This document shows, one piece after another, positions 54,162 through 62,640 of a DNA stretch of 64,000 nt. Each line of letters opens with the position of its first letter. Position 1 is the first letter of the stretch. Made by a program: the position numbers and the translations under genes. Source of the stretch: Sphingobacterium sp. ML3W (GTDB lineage: Bacteria > Bacteroidota > Bacteroidia > Sphingobacteriales > Sphingobacteriaceae). The stretch spans positions 1,116,001 through 1,180,000 of the forward strand of contig NZ_CP107036.1 in assembly GCF_029542085.1 (NCBI RefSeq), given 5' to 3'. The notes beneath the pieces were generated by a model. The model was not told the origin of the DNA. It saw only the letters and a program-made list of their open reading frames with translations, and did not search any database.

Positions 54162-54176
54162 CCATATCAATAACAG

Positions 54177-54827
54177 ATGCGTAAAACTTATAAAGGAGAA
54201 AAGAATGATAAAGAACGTACCATGAACAAACTTATTTTGTCTGTTGGTCAGGTTCTTAGAGATAAGGGGTACACGGGCTTAACAATTGCTAATATTTCTA
54301 AAATTGCAGGTGTTGATAGGAAGCTCATTTCACTTTATTTCGGCTCCGTTGACAATTTGGTTGAAACATACATCAGAAGTAAAGACTACTGGGTGTCTGC
54401 TACGCTGGGTGCTGTTGAATATTTTGGTACTGCTCCAACCGAGGGCTCAAAGGGCTTTCTCGAATCATTATTACTAAACCAAATGGATAGCTTTCTGGAG
54501 AATACCGAAATGCAAAAAGCGGTTCTTTGGCAGATCAGTGAAAAATCTGAGATTATGTCTCAGATCACAAGAGAACGGGAAAAGATGAGTGCTTTGTTTT
54601 TCGCCTTTGCCGATAAGGAAATGGAGGGTAAAAATGTCGATTTGCGGGCTATTAGTAGTATTCTGACTGCTGGAATCTATTATCTGGTATTACATTCTAT
54701 AAATACAGAAAGTACTTTTTGTGAGATTGAGCTTAACGCTGATGGTTTAGACAGAATTCGCAATGCGGTTAAAACAATTCTCTCTTGGGCTTATGGAGAG
54801 AACGAAAAACATCCGACCGAAGCTTGA
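54177..54827 (+). CDS. TetR-family transcriptional regulator
   Basis: A 216-residue regulator with an N-terminal TetR helix-turn-helix (about 15-60; GYTGLTIANISKIAGVDRKLI, then SLYFGSVDNL) and an all-helical ligand-binding domain. The first 14 residues are basic. It lies 85 bases after the oxoamine synthase on the same strand, and a 12-base-arm inverted repeat falls between them. Control of the synthase or of itself is likely, by position only. Confidence 0.87.
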   Translation: MRKTYKGEKNDKERTMNKLILSVGQVLRDKGYTGLTIANISKIAGVDRKLISLYFGSVDNLVETYIRSKDYWVSATLGAVEYFGTAPTEGSKGFLESLLLNQMDSFLENTEMQKAVLWQISEKSEIMSQITREREKMSALFFAFADKEMEGKNVDLRAISSILTAGIYYLVLHSINTESTFCEIELNADGLDRIRNAVKTILSWAYGENEKHPTEA

Positions 54828-54997
54828 TAAGGGGGCAGTATTGCGCTATGCCACTCTGTCAATTATGGCAAAGAAATTCAACTGATTATGACAGACATTG
54901 TCATACAGATATCAATATTCTATTTAAAGAATCGTTCAATTCGTCATCATCATTTTTTGGCATATCATTCGCCTGTTTAGATTAAACGATTTGAAAC

Positions 54998-56182
54998 ATG
55001 GCAAAGAGGTTATTGCTCATATTAATGCTGTTTGTAATTGGTGATGCTTATTTCTTTCAGGCATTCACGACCGTTATTCATACTCCATTTTTATACAAAA
55101 TTTATTGGTATCTAGATGTATTGTTGCTTATCGGAGTGTTTACCCTGATTTTTCTTCGGCAACAGGGCAAAGATATTCAGCGACTGGCAGGAGATCTGGT
55201 TACTTCTTTTTTGATCGTATTTATTCCAAAATTGCCAGCCTTTCCGATCCTATTGGCGGAGGACTTGGTACGACTATTACAGGGATTTCCTCCACGAAGT
55301 ATTTATCTAAGCGAATTTGTGCTTGTACTGGCTTTACTGATTGTTTTAATTATTATTTTTGGCCTCACCAGAGGGCGACATCTATATCGGGTAAGGGAGG
55401 AAGTCTTAAGTTTTCCGGATCTGCCAGATGCATTTGATGGATTTAAAATCACACAGATTTCGGATATTCATTCTGGAAGCTTATCGGATGTTAATGGAGT
55501 CCGAAAAGGCATCGCACTAGCGAATGCCCAGGATGGTGATCTTCTCCTGTTTACAGGTGACCTCGTCAATAATAGAGCCGTTGAAATGGAATCCTGGATC
55601 TCAGATTTCACTTCGCTAAAAGCTCCGTTTGGTAAATATTCTGTACTCGGAAATCATGATTATGGAGATTATACACAATGGGATAGTGTTGAATTGAAAG
55701 CATCTAATCTTATTAGGTTGAAAGAAATTCATGGGGAGATGGGATTTCAGCTGTTGATGAATGAATCTATATCAATTCGAAAAGGGGATGCTAGCATTGC
55801 GTTGATCGGGGTGGAAAACTGGGGAAAGGGTGGTTTTCATCAATATGGAGACTTAAGTAAAGCAACATCCGGTCTCTCTTCGGACTCTTTTAACATATTG
55901 ATGTCACATGATCCTTCTCATTGGGATCATGTCACTTTAGATCACGAAAAACATGTGCATCTGACATTGGCCGGGCATACGCATGGGATGCAATTTGGTA
56001 TAGAGTTGTTCGGATTTAAATGGAGCCCGATACAATATTTCTATGAACAATGGGCTGGATTATATCAAAAACAAGGCAAATACTTGTATGTCAACCGCGG
56101 CTTTGGCTATCATGGACTCAAGGGCAGGATAGGTGTATGGCCAGAGATTACGGTTATCACGCTAAAAAAATCTATTTCATAA
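54998..56182 (+). CDS. Membrane-bound metallophosphoesterase
   Basis: A 394-residue protein with four N-terminal membrane helices (about 1-125) and a calcineurin-like phosphoesterase domain (about 145-390) facing one side of the membrane. All metal-site motifs are present: SDIHSG, FTGDLVNN, LGNHDYGD and LAGHTHGMQ. The arrangement resembles YkuE/YaeI-type enzymes, some of which act on UDP-diacylglucosamine or other lipid-linked pyrophosphates. It follows TetR by about 170 bases, probably as a separate unit. Confidence 0.88.
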   Translation: MAKRLLLILMLFVIGDAYFFQAFTTVIHTPFLYKIYWYLDVLLLIGVFTLIFLRQQGKDIQRLAGDLVTSFLIVFIPKLPAFPILLAEDLVRLLQGFPPRSIYLSEFVLVLALLIVLIIIFGLTRGRHLYRVREEVLSFPDLPDAFDGFKITQISDIHSGSLSDVNGVRKGIALANAQDGDLLLFTGDLVNNRAVEMESWISDFTSLKAPFGKYSVLGNHDYGDYTQWDSVELKASNLIRLKEIHGEMGFQLLMNESISIRKGDASIALIGVENWGKGGFHQYGDLSKATSGLSSDSFNILMSHDPSHWDHVTLDHEKHVHLTLAGHTHGMQFGIELFGFKWSPIQYFYEQWAGLYQKQGKYLYVNRGFGYHGLKGRIGVWPEITVITLKKSIS

Positions 56183-56471
56183 TTTTCGGAAGGTGTTGAG
56201 CTGATGCTGTTCGGAAGGTCAGACTTATTTTGCAAATCAAATTTTAGGCATATTCATGGACAAGATTGGATAATATTTTTTGTTCCGAAGATTAATTTTA
56301 TTATATTTAGTCATCGTAGCTTGTTCTAAAGAGGAGCGATAAGCTAAGTAGTAATAACCAATTGCATCAAATTAAACAAAAGAAAAATATCCTGTTCTTG
56401 ACCTAATATAGGTAAATATGATCAAGCGGATTGTCATATAGATCCTTCAATGGATGCGTTCGATAGTTAAT

Positions 56472-56479
56472 TAGATTTG
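56472..56479 (+). promoter_or_regulatory. -7 element (TAGATTTG) of glgC
   Basis: Exact TAnnTTTG match 24 bases before the ATG at 56504. The rest of the 321-base gap 56183-56503 contains no visible gene; a TTCGGAAGGT direct repeat, 28 bases apart, sits at its start. Confidence 0.5.
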
Positions 56480-56503
56480 TAAACCAATTATTTAATTTGA
56501 GGT

Positions 56504-57775
56504 ATGGCACACAAAGTAGTTTCCCTTATTTTGGGAGGGGGTAGAGGGTCTCGACTTTATCCATTGACACAACAGCGTTCTAAGCCGGCTGTTCCCATTG
56601 CTGGGAAATATCGATTGGTCGATATTCCCATTTCGAATTGTTTAAATTCTGGATATAACAAGATATTCGTTTTAACACAGTTCAATTCAGCTTCTTTAAA
56701 TACGCACATCAAAAACGCTTATAATTTCAGCATTTTCAGTAAAGGCTTTGTTGATATTTTGGCTGCTGAACAAACGAACGAGGGAGATCGATGGTTTCAG
56801 GGAACAGCTGATGCCGTGAGACGTACCCACAAGCACCTATTGAATGTTGACTACGAATACGTATTGGTCTTATCGGGCGACCAACTCTATCAAATGGATT
56901 ATTCTGCTTTAGTCGACTTTCATGTACAGAATGGCGGGCACATCACAATTGCAACCATTCCTGTGAATGTAGCCGATGCTACCGGGTTTGGTATTCTCAA
57001 AGCCAATGAGGTAAATGTAATTACCGCGTTCACCGAAAAACCCAATAAAGAGGAGGTGTTGAATTGGTCTTCAGAAGTCTCCGGCGGGATGGCGAAATGC
57101 GGGCGGAATTATCTGGCATCGATGGGTATTTATGTTTTTTCAAAAGGTGTTTTGCTCAATTTACTGCTTGCCAATCCGGGTATGGACTTTGGGAAGGAAA
57201 TATTACCAGATGCCATTAACAAGTACAAGGTGCTCAGCTACCAGTTTGATGGTTATTGGACAGATATTGGAACGATAAAATCATTTTTTGATGCCAATAT
57301 TGGATTGACTGCAGATGTTCCTGATTTCAATTTGTTTGATGAAACTGTATTTACGCGAGCGCGTATGCTACCTCCATCTAAGGTTTCTGGAACAACACTT
57401 AATAATACAGTCATTGCTGATGGCTGTATCCTCAATGCAGATAAGCTCGAACGCTCTGTGATCGGAATACGTTCCCGTATTGGTGAGGGGACAGTAATTA
57501 AATCGACTTATATGATGGGATCAGATCATTACGAACAACTTGAGGAAGTCATTGAAATGGGGAATACCCAAAAACCGCCACCTGTTGGTGTTGGGGAACG
57601 TTGTTATATAGAAAATGCTATTTTGGATAAAAACTGCAGGATAGGCAATGATGTCAGAATAAAAGGAGGGCTACATCTGGAAGATGGCGATTTCAAGACA
57701 CATGCAATCTGTGATGGCATCGTTGTTGTAAAGAAAAATGCTGTAATCTCGAATGGTGTAAGTATAGGCTGTTAG
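56504..57775 (+). CDS. glgC: Glucose-1-phosphate adenylyltransferase
   Basis: Makes ADP-glucose, the committed step of glycogen synthesis. The 423-residue protein has the nucleotidyltransferase core with ILGGGRGSRLYPLTQQRSKP at 8-27, the KYRLVDIPISNCLNSG motif and FQGTADAVRR with substrate-binding residues, followed by a C-terminal left-handed beta-helix (about 295-423; VIADGCILNADKLERSVIG). Length and the extended C-terminus resemble plant and Bacteroidota forms. No glgA or glgB is adjacent. Confidence 0.94.
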   Translation: MAHKVVSLILGGGRGSRLYPLTQQRSKPAVPIAGKYRLVDIPISNCLNSGYNKIFVLTQFNSASLNTHIKNAYNFSIFSKGFVDILAAEQTNEGDRWFQGTADAVRRTHKHLLNVDYEYVLVLSGDQLYQMDYSALVDFHVQNGGHITIATIPVNVADATGFGILKANEVNVITAFTEKPNKEEVLNWSSEVSGGMAKCGRNYLASMGIYVFSKGVLLNLLLANPGMDFGKEILPDAINKYKVLSYQFDGYWTDIGTIKSFFDANIGLTADVPDFNLFDETVFTRARMLPPSKVSGTTLNNTVIADGCILNADKLERSVIGIRSRIGEGTVIKSTYMMGSDHYEQLEEVIEMGNTQKPPPVGVGERCYIENAILDKNCRIGNDVRIKGGLHLEDGDFKTHAICDGIVVVKKNAVISNGVSIGC

Positions 57776-57798
57776 CTATTTTTCAGACACAAATGAGT

Positions 57799-57831
57799 AA
57801 AGGACTAGGAGCTTTATGCACCTGGTCTTTT
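57799..57831 (+). terminator. Terminator after glgC
   Basis: AAAGGACTAGG pairs with CCTGGTCTTTT (11 positions, two G-U) around an 11-base loop and runs into TTTTATT. Confidence 0.65.
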
Positions 57832-57868
57832 ATTGAATTGTTTGCCTGATCCGAATTTGCACCAACAT

Positions 57869-57958
57869 TTATACAATTCTTGCGCAAGTTGTCATCAATA
57901 CGACCACACATAGTATCAATAAAACGATGACAGTTGTAGTATAGGGAGTTCTTCTCAT
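57869..57958 (-). CDS. Possible 29-residue membrane peptide
   Basis: A short frame from ATG at 57958 to TAA at 57869 encodes a single-helix peptide: basic RRTPYTTT, then a hydrophobic VIVLLILCVVVLMT and CARIV. The charge pattern and clean membrane segment resemble real small membrane proteins, but at this length chance cannot be excluded. It converges on glgC. Confidence 0.35.
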   Translation of the reverse strand: MRRTPYTTTVIVLLILCVVVLMTTCARIV

Positions 57959-58484
57959 GATCTTTTTTTATTTATTACTTATAAATTTAATTTGACAAAA
58001 GTCATGCCCATTATCATAACCTCTATCTTGATCCTCGAAACTGTAGTTTGAAATCTACAATCGATTGGTTTTATTGGTTTTGTGAAAAATGTTTAAATTC
58101 CACCAAGCGTAACTAGGAACTTTCGAAAAATACGCAATCTACTCCCTTTTTATTTCTTATTAATCAAGGTATTTGACAGATGTACTTGAACATCTGATCT
58201 TATGCGGTTGGTGCAACCGCAATTCCTCTAGCAAAAAACAGTTTCGTGAAATGAATAATACGTACTAAAAGAAGGTGATTTTAGCCGGATTGCGCAACAA
58301 ACGCTATTTTTTATCGCTGAAATGTGAGATTTGAAATCGATTAATATTAGGAAAAATTATCCGTTTTTTATTTTATTATTTCTTATTTTCGGCACGGTAT
58401 TAATCATCGGAATAGTTGACGGAAATTGGATGTTTTTCTTGCTTTTCGTTGGTTAACATAGATATTTCACTTTATAAAACTATA
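57959..58484. other. Intergenic region with a GC-rich hairpin
   Basis: No gene is recognised in this A/T-rich 526-base stretch. A compact GC-rich stem stands out: TGCGGTTG/CAACCGCA with a 3-base loop at 58203-58221, without a T-run. The phosphoethanolamine transferase promoter should lie in the second half. Confidence 0.4.
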
Positions 58485-60011
58485 ATGTTTAAGCTAAAAA
58501 ATAACATAAAGATAACCCATTTCGTGTTATTAATAAGTATTCTTAATTTTATATTTTTCCATATCCCTTTTTTCTCATTTGTTTTTAAAAATATTGATTT
58601 TAAAAGTCTGAATGGCATTGTTCTGATCCTAAGCTTAGTGATTTTAATGCTGGTTTTAAACGCTTTTGTACTCTATTTAATATTTTTTCTGTCACGCCTT
58701 GTTGGCAAAGTTTTGCTGATTTTCTTTTTCATTGGCAATTCCATCGCGGTTTATTTTATCAATACCTATAGTGTTATCATAGACGAAACGATGGTGGGGA
58801 ATATCCTCAATACCAATTACGCAGAGTCGAGTAGTTTTTTCTCTATTAAACTGATTTTATATGTCGTTCTATTGGGTATCCTACCGAGTATCTACATTGC
58901 AAAAGTGAAAATAGAAAATGTGAAATTAAAGCGTTTTCTTGTTACTTCTGCGCTCAGCCTATTGTTTATTATTGTTCTGATTTTTGCGAATGCGAGTAAT
59001 TGGTTATGGATCGATAAAAATTCAAAAACGTTAGGCGGGTTAGCGATGCCTTGGTCTTATACGGTAAATTTCACACGTTTTTATATTCATCAGCAGCAGG
59101 AAAATAAAAAGGAAATCTTACTTCCTGATGCCAAAATAATGGATAACAAAAAGTCCGTTGTTATTTTGGTAATAGGTGAATCTGCTAGAAGTCAGAATTT
59201 TTCGTTGTATGGTTACAAGAAAAATACAAATCCCTTACTATCCAAGATCCCGAATCTACATCATTTTGAAGCTACTTCCTGTTCCACTTATACAACCGCA
59301 GGTGTAAAATGTATTTTGGAACATAAAAATAGCGGGGATTTATATGAGATATTACCAAACTATCTGTTCAGGAATGATGTAGATGTTGTCTGGAGAACTT
59401 CCAACTGGGGCGAACCTCCGGTTCACATCAAGGATTACAAAAAAGCAGAACAATTAACATCGAATTGTCAAGGCGAGGGCTGTAGCTATGATGAGGTTCT
59501 TTTAGCAGGATTAAAAGAGCAGATATTAGCCAGTAAAAAGGATAAAATATTTATTGTACTACACACAAGTACAAGCCATGGGCCTACTTATAGTAAAAAA
59601 TATCCTGCTCAATTCGAAATGTTTAAACCTGTTTGTAATAGTGTAGAGTTGGGAAAATGTTCTAAGGAGGAACTTGTCAACGCTTATGACAATACTATTG
59701 TATATACCGACTATATCCTAAATCGCTTGATAGAAGATTTAAAAGAATTGAAGCAGTACCAAAGTGCGATGCTTTTTGTTTCTGATCATGGTGAATCTTT
59801 AGGTGAAAACAATTTATATATGCATGGACTGCCAATGAGTATCGCTCCTAAGGAGCAATATGATATTCCTTTTATCGTTTGGGTTTCTGATCCAGCGAAA
59901 GAGCTAAAACCCAATAAAATATTGACCCAGAACCATGTATTTCACAGTGTTCTAAACTTTTTAAATATACAGAGTCCTATTTATGATGAAAATATGGACA
60001 TCTTTAAATAG
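58485..60011 (+). CDS. Phosphoethanolamine transferase, EptA/MCR-like
   Basis: A 508-residue inner-membrane enzyme that transfers phosphoethanolamine to lipid A or another lipid. Five N-terminal helices (about 10-185) precede a periplasmic alkaline-phosphatase/sulfatase domain. Key elements are VIGESARSQNFSLYGY (metal-binding Glu), the Thr nucleophile region TSCSTYTTAGVKCIL, LHTSTSHGPTY and VSDHGESLGENNLYMHG. Cysteines suited to disulfides occur in pairs. The start at 58485 is taken because it begins the first helix; an upstream TTG at 58416 would add 23 poor residues. Activity against polymyxin is possible, as for EptA-type enzymes. Confidence 0.88.
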   Translation: MFKLKNNIKITHFVLLISILNFIFFHIPFFSFVFKNIDFKSLNGIVLILSLVILMLVLNAFVLYLIFFLSRLVGKVLLIFFFIGNSIAVYFINTYSVIIDETMVGNILNTNYAESSSFFSIKLILYVVLLGILPSIYIAKVKIENVKLKRFLVTSALSLLFIIVLIFANASNWLWIDKNSKTLGGLAMPWSYTVNFTRFYIHQQQENKKEILLPDAKIMDNKKSVVILVIGESARSQNFSLYGYKKNTNPLLSKIPNLHHFEATSCSTYTTAGVKCILEHKNSGDLYEILPNYLFRNDVDVVWRTSNWGEPPVHIKDYKKAEQLTSNCQGEGCSYDEVLLAGLKEQILASKKDKIFIVLHTSTSHGPTYSKKYPAQFEMFKPVCNSVELGKCSKEELVNAYDNTIVYTDYILNRLIEDLKELKQYQSAMLFVSDHGESLGENNLYMHGLPMSIAPKEQYDIPFIVWVSDPAKELKPNKILTQNHVFHSVLNFLNIQSPIYDENMDIFK

Positions 60012-60062
60012 CATCCAGACCAATGGTGGGAATCGTTTACAAAAGGCGGAGTATGCGATTGT

Positions 60063-60614
60063 TTATTGGGGAGTAGGCCTGTAATATAGAATTGTGGCAC
60101 CACCAGCAAAGGTTTTAGTCTTTAGGTATGTCAGCTGTATTTTTCTGTTTATGTTGTTGAATAAAGGCAAACCATTTCCAGCGATAATGGGGTGAATACA
60201 AATTTGATATTCGTCTATAAGGTCGCTTTTTGTCAATGCAACAATTAGACTAGGACTACCTATCAAAATATCTTTGCCCGGTAGTTGTTTAAGCGCCAGA
60301 ATCTCGTCAACGATAGTTCGCTTTGCCAGTCTTGCACTATCCCAATCCAGATTTTTTAGGGTTCGTGAAAAGACGACTTTCGGTATAGTGTTCATGACAT
60401 GCGCAAATTCGTCTGAGGATTTATTACCACTAGAGGTTGTTAGGAAGGCCCGCCAATATTCCATGAGCTGATAGGTTATCCTGCCATATAATATTGTATC
60501 AGACTCTCGTAATAAGTCGGTATAATGTTGATGAATTTCATCATCAGGAAGCATTAAAGTATGATCGCAAAAGCCGTCTAGGCTCATATTAATCGCCGCT
60601 ATTACTTTTCTCAT
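60063..60614 (-). CDS. RibD/dihydrofolate-reductase-like protein
   Basis: A 183-residue protein of the RibD C-terminal (DHFR-like) superfamily. The start at 60614 (RKVIAAINMSLDGF) is where the family always begins; an in-frame start at 60701 would add 29 unrelated residues. YGRITYQLMEYW and VFSRTLKNLDWDSAR and KDILIGSPSLIVALTKSDLIDE are typical. Members reduce pteridine- or flavin-like substrates with NADPH, but this small family's physiological role is unknown. It converges on the phosphoethanolamine transferase gene. Confidence 0.85.
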   Translation of the reverse strand: MRKVIAAINMSLDGFCDHTLMLPDDEIHQHYTDLLRESDTILYGRITYQLMEYWRAFLTTSSGNKSSDEFAHVMNTIPKVVFSRTLKNLDWDSARLAKRTIVDEILALKQLPGKDILIGSPSLIVALTKSDLIDEYQICIHPIIAGNGLPLFNNINRKIQLTYLKTKTFAGGATILYYRPTPQ

Positions 60615-60748
60615 ATCGTGCTTTATATTTCTATTCACTGAATTTACGAAAAAGCAGGGGACTGTTAACTTTTGATAGAAAATAATTTGGGCATTAACCA
60701 ATTACTGATGATTGAGACAGATAGCCATGTTATGGGAAATTGGGGAGC

Positions 60749-61333
60749 TTATTCGTCTACAATAGTTAAGTTGCTGACTACTTCGAAAGTTGAGACGTGG
60801 TAATCGTCTCCAAAAAATAGACCATTGATGTAATGTTGAATTGGGTAAAAAAGGTCTATCGGAATACCTTTATAGAAAGTTTTGAAATCGTTTGGAATAG
60901 AATAAGCATGATTATACCTTCCCTTGCCGAGACTGATACCACCTATTTTTTTTAGGTAGCCAGTTATTTTGTGTTTAGAGGAATTGGAAAACTGTTCACT
61001 TGTTTCCAGGAAATAATCCTGAATATAAAAATTTCTTATATTTTTCAATTTGATTGCGGAGGTTTTATCCAGTTTTATCCTTCGCGAATAGGATATATCA
61101 GTTAAAATGCACGTTGCTTTCTGCACTGTCGAAACATCAATAAAATAATCTCCATCGACCAATAGATGCTTACTATCTTTATAGATGCCCAGGATCATCT
61201 CGTTGATTTCTCTATCAGAATAATCCATTATATTTGAAGATCTCCCAAACTTTTCGAATTGCAGTCCGCTATCTTTGACATTTTTCCTGATTTTATTTAG
61301 CTCATATTGCTGAAAAGTCCTTATTTTTTCCAT
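60749..61333 (-). CDS. Hypothetical protein, 194 residues
   Basis: I do not recognise this protein. It has no signal peptide or membrane helix, is mildly basic, and alternates charged and aromatic residues (LKNIRNFYIQDYFLET). The N-terminus is helical (MEKIRTFQQYELNKIRKNV) and the C-terminus strand-like (DYHVSTFEVVSNLTIVDE). It lies alone between the RibD-like gene and the metallophosphoesterase, each more than 130 bases away. A real gene by composition, with no functional clue. Confidence 0.55.
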   Translation of the reverse strand: MEKIRTFQQYELNKIRKNVKDSGLQFEKFGRSSNIMDYSDREINEMILGIYKDSKHLLVDGDYFIDVSTVQKATCILTDISYSRRIKLDKTSAIKLKNIRNFYIQDYFLETSEQFSNSSKHKITGYLKKIGGISLGKGRYNHAYSIPNDFKTFYKGIPIDLFYPIQHYINGLFFGDDYHVSTFEVVSNLTIVDE

Positions 61334-61459
61334 ATCCGTTGCGCATTATATTTAGCACTTTAAAGATAATTTTAAAACTTTGCTTTCAATCTCTTTACAG
61401 GCATCTAATTGCAATTTGAATCAAATCTAATTTAACAGTACGCTAACGCTTAAGTAACA

Positions 61460-61482
61460 AATCACCCAATATTGGGGTGATT
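61460..61482 (-). terminator. Terminator after the exported metallophosphoesterase
   Basis: AATCACCC and GGGTGATT form an 8-base-pair stem with a 7-base loop, just past the minus-strand stop at 61489; the minus-strand tail is TTGTTACTT. Confidence 0.6.
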
Positions 61483-61488
61483 CTGCTA

Positions 61489-62382
61489 TTAAAAATCAAA
61501 TTCTCTGGAGGTCATACGACCCTGACCGTTCAGGTCTATTCGGTGGGGGGATAGTTCCAAAACCCCATAAGCATTTTCATTGTTGGTTTCGATCATTCCC
61601 TCAAGTGTAATCATGGGAATCCCTTTATAGTTAGCAAAGTTACCAGGATGATGATGTCCCGAGATAACTGCTTTCACACCAGGGTATTTTTCTATTATGG
61701 CCAATATATCCCTGTTATTGAGTGTTTCAAGTCCGTTTTCTGGAAATAAGGGATGATGGGTGAAGATGATCACACTCTTAGCATCTTTTTCTGCTTTTTT
61801 TAGCTGTTTTTCCATCCATGCAAGTTGTTGTGTGCTGATGCCACCATTCCATAGCTGTGTATTTTTCCGTTCCTTGAGTTTCAGCTGGTTATTTAATGCT
61901 TGCCAAGCAGCGCGCTCAGCTGAAGCTTCTGATGTTGCGTATTCGCTGAGTTCATTGGTGTTAAGGAGAATAAATAACCAATTACCTTTTTCTATGATAT
62001 AGTAAGGGGCGGGCATGCGATAGGCCTTGTAGAGTGTGGCACCGTCTTTCACATCGACATAATCATGGTTGCCCAGTAAATTGTAAACTGGTGTATTGAG
62101 TTTGTACAGATGCTGCAAGGCCGGAGCCAAATCTTTTGTCCCCACATCGACTAAATCTCCTACCATAACCGTAAAATCCACGCCAGCTGCATTTATTGCT
62201 GTCGTTGCTGAATTTAATTTCGAAAGTGAATTGCGGTAAAATCGACTCCCTTTGGTGTTCTGATCAGCATATTGTGGGTCTGCAATTAAACCTATTTTCA
62301 ATGGAGCATTCTTTTGTTGGCCAAGGCTCACACCATGTAAGAGGACAAGTAAAAGGGAGAATACTAAAATTTTAATTTTCAT
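61489..62382 (-). CDS. Exported metallophosphoesterase, ADPRibase-Mn-like
   Basis: A 297-residue calcineurin-like phosphoesterase with a signal peptide ending near residue 21 (LHGVSLGQ). The motif IADPQYAD followed by GSRFYRNSL is typical of the manganese-dependent ADP-ribose/CDP-alcohol pyrophosphatase subgroup; other metal-site motifs are VGDLVDVG, LGNHDYVD, TTHHPL-like FTHHPL and SGHHHPGN. It would act outside the cytoplasm, which is odd for an ADP-ribose hydrolase, so a nucleotide-sugar or CDP-alcohol substrate is possible. It has its own terminator. Confidence 0.87.
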   Translation of the reverse strand: MKIKILVFSLLLVLLHGVSLGQQKNAPLKIGLIADPQYADQNTKGSRFYRNSLSKLNSATTAINAAGVDFTVMVGDLVDVGTKDLAPALQHLYKLNTPVYNLLGNHDYVDVKDGATLYKAYRMPAPYYIIEKGNWLFILLNTNELSEYATSEASAERAAWQALNNQLKLKERKNTQLWNGGISTQQLAWMEKQLKKAEKDAKSVIIFTHHPLFPENGLETLNNRDILAIIEKYPGVKAVISGHHHPGNFANYKGIPMITLEGMIETNNENAYGVLELSPHRIDLNGQGRMTSREFDF

Positions 62383-62640
62383 TCTGGATTATTTTAGATT
62401 TTGCATGCCATAGGGCATCTATTGGTTATATTCCTAATTAGTTGTTAAGCTTTTCGAAATAGATGCCATTAGGCTTATGTCTCGAAAACGAACTGATTAG
62501 ACCACTGATTTTAATTTTGGTTCTTTTGCTTAATCGGTGGTTCTTACAAACATACGTGATTTTTTTACGTTTAAAAGTAGAAATTAATAGCAATCGATTG
62601 CATAAAATTCAGAAAACCATGGTGCTACACTGGATATCCA

